Source of the DNA: Candidatus Buchananbacteria bacterium | GTDB lineage: Bacteria; Patescibacteriota; Patescibacteriia; 2-01-FULL-39-33 | Assembly (NCBI GenBank): GCA_903888345.1 | Contig: CAISTG010000002.1 | Span: 1-37,608 of the forward strand | Direction of reading: 5' to 3' | DNA: 37,608 bases | Shown: positions 32,701 through 37,608 of the stretch, in pieces | Layout: each line of letters begins with the position of its first letter | Position numbering within the stretch: the first letter of the stretch is position 1 | Notes under the pieces: model-generated | The model's input: only the letters and a program-made list of their open reading frames with translations | Databases searched by the model: none | Told to the model about the DNA's origin: nothing | Translations under genes and position numbers: made by a program

Positions 32701-35700
32701 GGATCCACCTGGACCACCAGCGATACAATTAATACCATCAACAGTAAAACAAGCCGCCGTAGTAGTACCAGAGATATAAGCATTTCCAGTTACTGATAAC
32801 TTTTGACTCGGTGTCGTTGAACCGATACCGATATTGCCAGAAAGTAAATCGCCATAAAGCGCATTGCCAATATTTAGATAGTTGTTGGAATTACTCCCCA
32901 GCGCCTGCGTGCTACTGCCGATTAAAATATTATTCGAACCAGTATCCAAATAATAACCAGCTAAATCACCAAGCAAAACATTGCCCGCTCCGGAAGTCAA
33001 ATGGAAGCCAGCATTGAAACCCAACAAACTATTATAACTTCCATTAGATAAATTCAAACCAGATTGGTATCCGATAATCGTATTAAAGTTATTGACGGAG
33101 GTCGAGGTCCCATAACCAGCTTGGAAACCAATCACAACATTGCCAGTTGAAGAAGCTGTCCAATACATTGCACCATAGCCCATGGCAGTATTGTTAACGC
33201 CGGTACCATTCGAATAAAGAGCTAGACCGCCAACTGCGGTATTTTCACTACCACTAATGTTATTTTGAAGAGCACCAGCGCCAATTGCTGTATTAAGGTA
33301 GCCATTTTCATTATTGAAAAGTGAACGCTGACCAACACCAGTATTGCTATTTCCGGTCGAAGAAGAGTTACCAGAATTACCGAAATAATAATTAAATAAG
33401 GTTGTTGATGCTTGAGCAATTATCCTTCCATCTAACCAATAAGCATTGCCCGGGCTAACTCGAATACTACCATTAACGTCAAGGGCAACCGTCGGATTAT
33501 TAGTGCCAATACCGACATTACCCTGATTATTAACCACTAAGATATTTTGATTAGTTAAGGTAGCAATATGCAATAAAGTTGTAGCCGATGAAGAACCGAA
33601 GACCGTTAAATTAGCGTCCGGAGTCGTGGTACCAATACCAACCTTGCCATCTTTGATGGCCATCGCTATAACTGGCGCAATAGCTACCTTATTTACAAAT
33701 AAAATAGTGTCATCGTTCGTAGTGCCTAAAAATAAACTATGACCTGCCTGCGCTTGCAAGCCGAAGGAACCGGTGGGAATACCGTTATAGAAATTGTAAT
33801 TGGAGGAAACCGAAAACAATGATCCAGCTTGGCCAGCATCATTAAATAATCTAACTTCGGCCGTGGCGGAAGTTCCCGAATTACTGTTCTCAACAATCAT
33901 GCCGCCAGCATTGCTATCTCGATTATATTTAACATGCAAATCATAAGTTGGACTATTAGTGCCGATGCCAATATTGCCATTATTAGAGACATGAAGTAAT
34001 GAAGCTCCAGTAGAAGAAGTAATACTCAATAAAGGTAAAGTACTGGCCGATGACGTTCCCTGAATTGCCAATAAAGCTATCGCTGTAGAAGTGCCGATCT
34101 GTAAATGACCAGAACTATCGATAGTAGATAAAATGGAGCCAGTATAATTTTGCCATTCTTGCAAATTAGCGGTTTGGGTTGATGCTCCCTGAATAATTAA
34201 ACCTTTTTCCGTATTAAATGTTGGTGCGAGATGTAATTTAGCTAATGGGTTTGGAGGTGGAATTGTACTATTACCTAATGCCAATTCTTGAATCACCAAT
34301 TCCCCACCCTCAGAAGCACTAACATTAATTCGGTAGTATCGATAGTGGACAGTGGATACCAAATTATAATTTCTAACCTCAAGTAGTGTCCAGGCTGGAG
34401 CATTTGTTTGAGTATCTAGTACCGTCCAACTGGAATCATCATTCGAACCTTCAAAGGTCCAAGTTTTAGGCGCCGAACTAACACCCAAATAGGAGCCGGG
34501 GCCAGTCACCTGATAGCCATTAACATACGTCTGACTGCCAAAATTAAGCTTCACCCACCCATCATTTGTTGCTGATATCCAGCCTAAAGTATCAGTTCGA
34601 CCATCAAAGGCCATCCAGGCACCTTGGCCGCCATAAACGCTCGATGCCGATGTATCATAAGGCGCCGGCACCGTATTAGACGTCATTGTTGGTGAAACCT
34701 GAGTAAAAATAAATTCCTGCGGAATCGGACCGACCGCCAAACGCTTATTGGTGTCATCCCAATAAAAATTCGCGTTATTTTGGGTTATTGTTTCTCCGGC
34801 ACCAGCAAATAACACCGATCCCTTAACTATCCCAGCCAAATTAACGCCGCCACTAGCCAAACAATTAATACCATCTACCGTAAAGCAGGCAGCGGTGGTC
34901 GTGCCCGTAATATAGGCATTACCATTAACTGTTAATTTTTCGTTTGGATTTTCAGTACCGATACCAACATTACCTTTATTATTACTACCAATAAAATTAA
35001 AACTGCCATAATCATTGATGAAATTAAAATTACCAGTATTGTAGTTAAAGGCAACGGCGGTTGTTGTAGTTAAAGCATTATTACCTAAAACAAAGCCAAC
35101 CGATGACGGCAAACTTAGCACATCAAACAAAGAATAATCACTGGATGGCGTCAAAATTAAGCCATCTTTAAAAGACAATGCCGAGGCGCTATTGCCACTC
35201 AAATCAATCGTACCCTTAGCACTAATAACTCCCGCTCCACCATCAATCGAATCACTATACAACTTCCAAGAAATTAGTGGGTCTGCCTTATCATCAACAT
35301 AGATTAGCGGTTCAGAGTTAAGACCAGAAACTGTTAATTGAGCCTTAGGAGTTGTGGTGCCAATACCAACGTTGCCAGTAGCAAAATAAATGTCACTACC
35401 ACTAGTCAGCCACGGCGAGCTCCCTAGACCACCCGTAATACAATTAACACCGTCTACCGTAAAACAAGCAGCCGTAGTGGTGCCAGAGATATAAGCGTCG
35501 CCACTAACCGTTAACTTCCGTGACGGTGTCGAAGTCCCGATACCGACATTGCCCAAATTACTAACTACTAAAATCTTCTGGTTTGTCGAAGTTGCGACTC
35601 GCAACAAATAATTACTGGCCGAATCACCATAAATATTTAAATAGGCATTAGGTGTCGAAGTCCCGATACCCACCAAAACAGCATTAGAGCTAGTTCCACC

Positions 35701-37278
35701 CAGGACCAGCATATTCGAACCACCAACTTTAGCATTATAACCAATCGCAGTAGCGTTATTTAAATTTGAATATAAAACATCCGCCTGTCCACCAATCATT
35801 GTATTATAATTACCGGTAATACTGGACCTTAAAGAACTATCACCAATAGCGGTGTTATAAGTTCCTGAAGTACTGCTACCTAAGGCATAACGGCCGACGA
35901 CAGCATTATAGCCACCATTAAGATTAGAAATCATGGCATAGTTTCCAACAGCAGTATTTAGCGAACCAGAAATGTTAACACGTAGAGAATTATAACCGAC
36001 AGCTAAATTATTGGTGCCGTCCTGATTATCGCCTAAAGCATAACTGCCGATTGCCGTATTCAAAAAACCAGTGGTATTATTAAGTAATGAATTAAAGCCA
36101 ATCGCAATACTAGCATCGAAGCCATCCGCGGGTGAGGAAATAAATTTAGTGCCATGCAAATAAAAGCCCTGCGTCGACGAACCAGCATTAACATAGCCCG
36201 AACTAGAAACATTACCCTGCACTGTTAATCCACCGGTCAGTTTAGTATTTCCAACCACTTTAAGGCGCATTAATGGGTCAAAATCATCAGAAGTAGTTGC
36301 CGCCGCGCCGATAATAATCGAAAAATTGCCGGCCAAATCAGGATAACCAATTAAATTATTGGTCGAAGTCGCCCAAAATGAGCCAGCAGCACTGCCGCCA
36401 GAAACGGGCCAGGTCATGCGATAAACACCGCCTAAAGTAATCCCCTTTCCACTCAATACCGTTAAATCATTATCAAAGTGATAAGATAAAGCATTAGAGA
36501 AACTGAGTCCAGTCGTTGAGGTATCATAAGTAATGACGGCCGAACCACTAAAATTTTGGTCACCAAACTGCAGTGATGGATTAAAATCAACACCCCTTAA
36601 CGCTAGACCATTTCTAATACTTACAACATTAATGCCGACATTGGTCGATCCCGATAATTCCAATCCGGTAACTAGTCCGCCACCCAAGGAAAATGGTGCA
36701 ACTCTTAAAGTGTCGGTTCCCGTTCCAAAAGTTGTCGTACTCAGAAAATTACTCGAACCATTAACGACTAAATTCGCAAAGGTATTAGTCGCAGTATATG
36801 TATTGGCACGCGTTAAAACCGCTAAAGAGCTCGTTGCCAAACCATCCAACTTCTGAGCATTAAAAGCGTTAGGGACCGAGCCCAAAATCTTACGTGGTAA
36901 CAATGTTTCAAAAGCAGGTGTACTAGTACCACCAATATTAACTTCCAAATATAAAACCTGATTAAAGTTTACCTGGTCAAGAGTTGAACTGACCGCACCA
37001 ATCATGGCCGAGAATAAGCCATTACTAACCGCGATTTTATTGGCACCAATATGCGCTTCATCAAAAACTGGCACCGAACAAGCACTATCGGCGCAAAGCC
37101 GAAAATGCATATTATAACTGCCGTCAGCGACTGGATTACCGACACTATCCAGTAGCTTACCCTGGTAGTTAATTTGGTTGTTGGCAGCCGCAGTAGCCAG
37201 GTTTAAATAAACAAAAAATCCCGCTAAAACCATAGCGAAAACAGCAAACCATTTGATTGTATTTTTGAACCTTTCCAT
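29788..37278 (-). CDS. 2496-aa surface fibre/adhesin with S74 and discoidin-like domains
   Basis: Smaller relative of the giant protein. Signal/membrane segment (about 8-31), INYQGKL N-terminal domain (about 36-140, ending PRKILGSVPNAFNA), four clusters of NTAxG head repeats, two LLRVATSTNQ cassettes plus a diverged one, and four GTTTAxCFxxDGxNC modules. An F5/8-type-C (discoidin/CBM32-like) domain lies near 857-1007 (AWMAFDGRTDTLGWIS, WTFEGSNDDSSWTVLD). The S74 domain has the canonical SDRNLK motif (Ser2193/Lys2198). A helix, an H-type-lectin-like domain (about 2351-2423) and a Pro/Thr/Ser tail follow. The S74 pair predicts trimerisation and autocleavage, the discoidin domain glycan or surface binding (family knowledge). 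ATG start without a strong Shine-Dalgarno. It sits downstream of rpoC but has its own promoter. Host- or surface-attachment fibre is inferred. Confidence 0.88.
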   Translation of the reverse strand: MERFKNTIKWFAVFAMVLAGFFVYLNLATAAANNQINYQGKLLDSVGNPVADGSYNMHFRLCADSACSVPVFDEAHIGANKIAVSNGLFSAMIGAVSSTLDQVNFNQVLYLEVNIGGTSTPAFETLLPRKILGSVPNAFNAQKLDGLATSSLAVLTRANTYTATNTFANLVVNGSSNFLSTTTFGTGTDTLRVAPFSLGGGLVTGLELSGSTNVGINVVSIRNGLALRGVDFNPSLQFGDQNFSGSAVITYDTSTTGLSFSNALSYHFDNDLTVLSGKGITLGGVYRMTWPVSGGSAAGSFWATSTNNLIGYPDLAGNFSIIIGAAATTSDDFDPLMRLKVVGNTKLTGGLTVQGNVSSSGYVNAGSSTQGFYLHGTKFISSPADGFDASIAIGFNSLLNNTTGFLNTAIGSYALGDNQDGTNNLAVGYNSLRVNISGSLNTAVGNYAMISNLNGGYNAVVGRYALGSSTSGTYNTAIGDSSLRSSITGNYNTMIGGQADVLYSNLNNATAIGYNAKVGGSNMLVLGGTSSNAVLVGIGTSTPNAYLNIYGDSASNYLLRVATSTNQKILVVSNLGNVGIGTSTPSRKLTVSGDAYISGTTTAACFTVDGVNCITGGLGSSPWLTSGSDIYFATGNVGIGTTTPKAQLTVSGLNSEPLIYVDDKADPLISWKLYSDSIDGGAGVISAKGTIDLSGNSASALSFKDGLILTPSSDYSLFDVLSLPSSVGFVLGNNALTTTTAVAFNYNTGNFNFINDYGSFNFIGSNNKGNVGIGTENPNEKLTVNGNAYITGTTTAACFTVDGINCLASGGVNLAGIVKGSVLFAGAGETITQNNANFYWDDTNKRLAVGPIPQEFIFTQVSPTMTSNTVPAPYDTSASSVYGGQGAWMAFDGRTDTLGWISATNDGWVKLNFGSQTYVNGYQVTGPGSYLGVSSAPKTWTFEGSNDDSSWTVLDTQTNAPAWTLLEVRNYNLVSTVHYRYYRINVSASEGGELVIQELALGNSTIPPPNPLAKLHLAPTFNTEKGLIIQGASTQTANLQEWQNYTGSILSTIDSSGHLQIGTSTAIALLAIQGTSSASTLPLLSITSSTGASLLHVSNNGNIGIGTNSPTYDLHVKYNRDSNAGGMIVENSNSGTSATAEVRLFNDAGQAGSLFSVSSNYNFYNGIPTGSFGLQAQAGHSLFLGTTNDDTILFVNKVAIAPVIAMAIKDGKVGIGTTTPDANLTVFGSSSATTLLHIATLTNQNILVVNNQGNVGIGTNNPTVALDVNGSIRVSPGNAYWLDGRIIAQASTTLFNYYFGNSGNSSSTGNSNTGVGQRSLFNNENGYLNTAIGAGALQNNISGSENTAVGGLALYSNGTGVNNTAMGYGAMYWTASSTGNVVIGFQAGYGTSTSVNNFNTIIGYQSGLNLSNGSYNSLLGFNAGFHLTSGAGNVLLGDLAGYYLDTGSNNILIGSSTQALGSNSNNYLNIGNALYGDLLSGNIGIGSTTPSQKLSVTGNAYISGTTTAACFTVDGINCIAGGPGGSPWLNNGSSIYYNVGNVGIGSSTPSDKLSIDGSINITAGNYYKYDGLNFAFASTSKANYFFGNAGNSTMSGSQNVGFGANALWQVTSGSANSAFGHSAMSKNISGNNNTAVGDNAMFANTSGSYNTIQGFYALAYNETGSYNTANGYLAGVGSDAYYLGGYYSIADASSTYIGAYASRDSNIATSTPVVNATALGYNAKVGGSNMLVLGGTSTNAVFVGVGTSTPNSYLNIFGASATNNLLRVATSTNQNIFVINNAGNLGIGTSTPAQRLSVVGNVNVTGTTTASCFSIDGINCLGGASSQWITSGSNIYYALGSIAVGTSTVTDKLTVAGNIQILDGGVYKLNGINLAYGTSTAGNYFFGGAGNLTMTGTYNTGVGFQALASTTNASENTGVGYQALLKAQSGLQNTALGFKSLFNNDGSYNTAIGDQSMYTNAGGTYNTALGQFSLFSNSSGHRNVSVGYQSLYTNVASDNTAFGYQTLYSNSTGIENVGLGKQALYTNVGASGNVAVGSNSMYHRSSGDFNTAVGHYSLHNNATGANNTVIGVNALLNSSAGSNNVAVGFSAGEYELGSDSFYVDNQDRGSTAGDKAGALLYGTFNATPASQNLRINASTTIAYTLRVSQTSTLATTTLFGTLLLGTTTASSSAVIFANSGASLTAGGVWTNSSDRNLKENFTDVDANDILNKIVNLPVQLWNYKVESSGIKHLGPVAQDFYAAFGLGGTDTAISTIDPAGVALIGIKALQQQVTELSKKLVLNSASTGIDGLEVTEANPRFNTLRVTSAATFYGEMTVIGAAGFKSKVTFEKEVNFKDKIYVSQDSAGEIIIKAGTTTAQVVFSQPYISTPRIVANISASGTPTFINYNIINKSKESFSIVLERSLSTDVYFDWIAVGSIEVEGNLTPSNPVIDAIANPILTEPTATVSSTSSSTNFELPAVTATNPPAELEIPTTIAQSLEGVVTPEPAVATPNE
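30985..31615 (-). repeat. head repeats, cluster 4 of the 2496-aa protein
   Basis: About twelve units of 14-17 residues such as NTAFGYQTLYSNSTGIEN and NTALGFKSLFNNDGSYN; the longest and most regular head-repeat run in the window, placed just before the S74 region. Edges are approximate. Confidence 0.8.
32090..32515 (-). repeat. head repeats, cluster 3 of the 2496-aa protein
   Basis: Units such as NVGFGANALWQVTSGSAN and NTAVGDNAMFANTSGSYN, followed by the NATALGYNAKVGGSNMLVLGG block that also ends clusters in the giant protein. Confidence 0.75.
32850..33375 (-). repeat. head repeats, cluster 2 of the 2496-aa protein
   Basis: About ten units, first of the NTAIGAGALQNNISGSEN type and then shifting to N-x-LLG-x-x-AG-x-x-L-x-S/T-G forms (NSLLGFNAGFHLTSGAGN). 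The cluster closes with SNNYLNIGNALYGDL, similar to the end of cluster 1 in the giant protein. Confidence 0.75.
34260..34710 (-). other. F5/8-type-C (discoidin/CBM32-like) domain in the 2496-aa protein
   Basis: Residues about 857-1007 read as a discoidin fold: A-x-x-AFDGRTDT-x-GW near the start, WVKLNFGSQTYVNGYQV, PKTWTFEGSNDDSSWTVLDTQT, then YRYYRINVSASEGGELVIQELAL. This order (FDG-x-x-x-T-x-W, DLG-like strand, W-x-x-x-GSNDG-x-x-W, FRY-x-R) is diagnostic of the family, which usually binds glycans or phospholipids. The giant protein has no obvious copy. Confidence 0.8.
35695..36100 (-). repeat. head repeats, cluster 1 of the 2496-aa protein
   Basis: Six or seven units such as NTAIGSYALGDNQDGTNN and NTAVGNYAMISNLNGGYN, closing with NATAIGYNAKVGGSNMLVLGG. 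Confidence 0.75.
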
Positions 37279-37319
37279 TGAGAGACATTTTAGCCATTGA
37301 GGCTAGTGTACATGAATTA

Positions 37320-37364
37320 ATTATAACACAAAAACAATTAATTATCCAAATAAGATGTGGAAAA
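37320..37364 (-). promoter_or_regulatory. promoter of the 2496-aa fibre gene
   Basis: TGTTATAAT (37320-37328, minus) is a perfect extended -10, and the 14-mer TTTTGTGTTATAAT is identical to that of the giant gene. TTTTCCACA (37356-37364), a relaxed DnaA-box match, lies 30 bp upstream of TATAAT. The leader would be about 35 nt. Confidence 0.6.
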
Positions 37365-37374
37365 TTAATTAATT

Positions 37375-37413
37375 AAAAAAACACGCTCACCTTTTCGAGT
37401 GAACGTGTTTTTT
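37375..37413 (-). terminator. rpoC intrinsic terminator
   Basis: Arms 37376-37390 and 37399-37413 form a 15-bp stem with one mismatch and an 8-nt loop; on the minus strand it ends in a run of T. It begins about 25 bp past the rpoC stop. Confidence 0.85.
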
Positions 37414-37437
37414 ATATTAGAGTTTCAGCAAATAATT

Positions 37438-37608
<171 letters not shown>

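Overview
The window looks like a piece of a Candidate Phyla Radiation (Patescibacteria, probably Parcubacteria-type) chromosome. This is inferred from three things. There is a very large Ser/Thr/Asn-rich surface protein with an 'INYQGKL' N-terminal domain and an S74 C-terminal domain. The dispersed palindrome whose translation reads 'LPTGQAG' is one I associate with these genomes. Ribosome-binding sites are mostly weak. The standard genetic code applies: more than 30 kb of coding sequence has no in-frame TGA. Nearly everything is on the minus strand.

Region 1 (1-600): the left edge holds what may be the start of a transposase-like ORF leaving the window, with repeats resembling an IS end. Next is a plus-strand gene for a 100-residue Cys-containing protein with its own TTGACA-type promoter, Shine-Dalgarno sequence and terminator. 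A second hairpin terminates recA from the other side.

Region 2 (612-5281, minus): a housekeeping block in the order ftsK (DNA translocase), a RodZ-like HTH membrane protein, recA. These couple chromosome segregation, cell shape and recombination. The 207 bp upstream of ftsK is almost entirely dispersed repeat sequence.

Region 3 (5489-37278, minus): a 32-kb surface locus. A 6292-residue fibre-like protein and a 2496-residue relative share the same N-terminal domain, trimeric-adhesin-like head repeats, an S74 intramolecular chaperone domain with the Ser/Lys pair in place, and a C-terminal H-type-lectin-like beta domain. Between them is a five-gene operon: two tandem 220-residue secreted paralogues, a DUF916/WxL-like anchored protein, a third secreted relative, and a Cys-repeat/FN3 protein with a C-terminal membrane anchor. 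A 37-residue membrane peptide follows the smaller fibre gene. I infer that the locus builds a cell-surface adhesion layer or fibre.

The three surface transcription units share a promoter layout: a TTATCCACA-type 9-mer, 30-32 bp, then an extended -10 (TGnTATAAT). I did not see it upstream of the housekeeping genes. Region 4 (37438-37608) is the 3' end of rpoC with its terminator.

Limits: family names come from reading motifs, with no database search. Domain edges are approximate.
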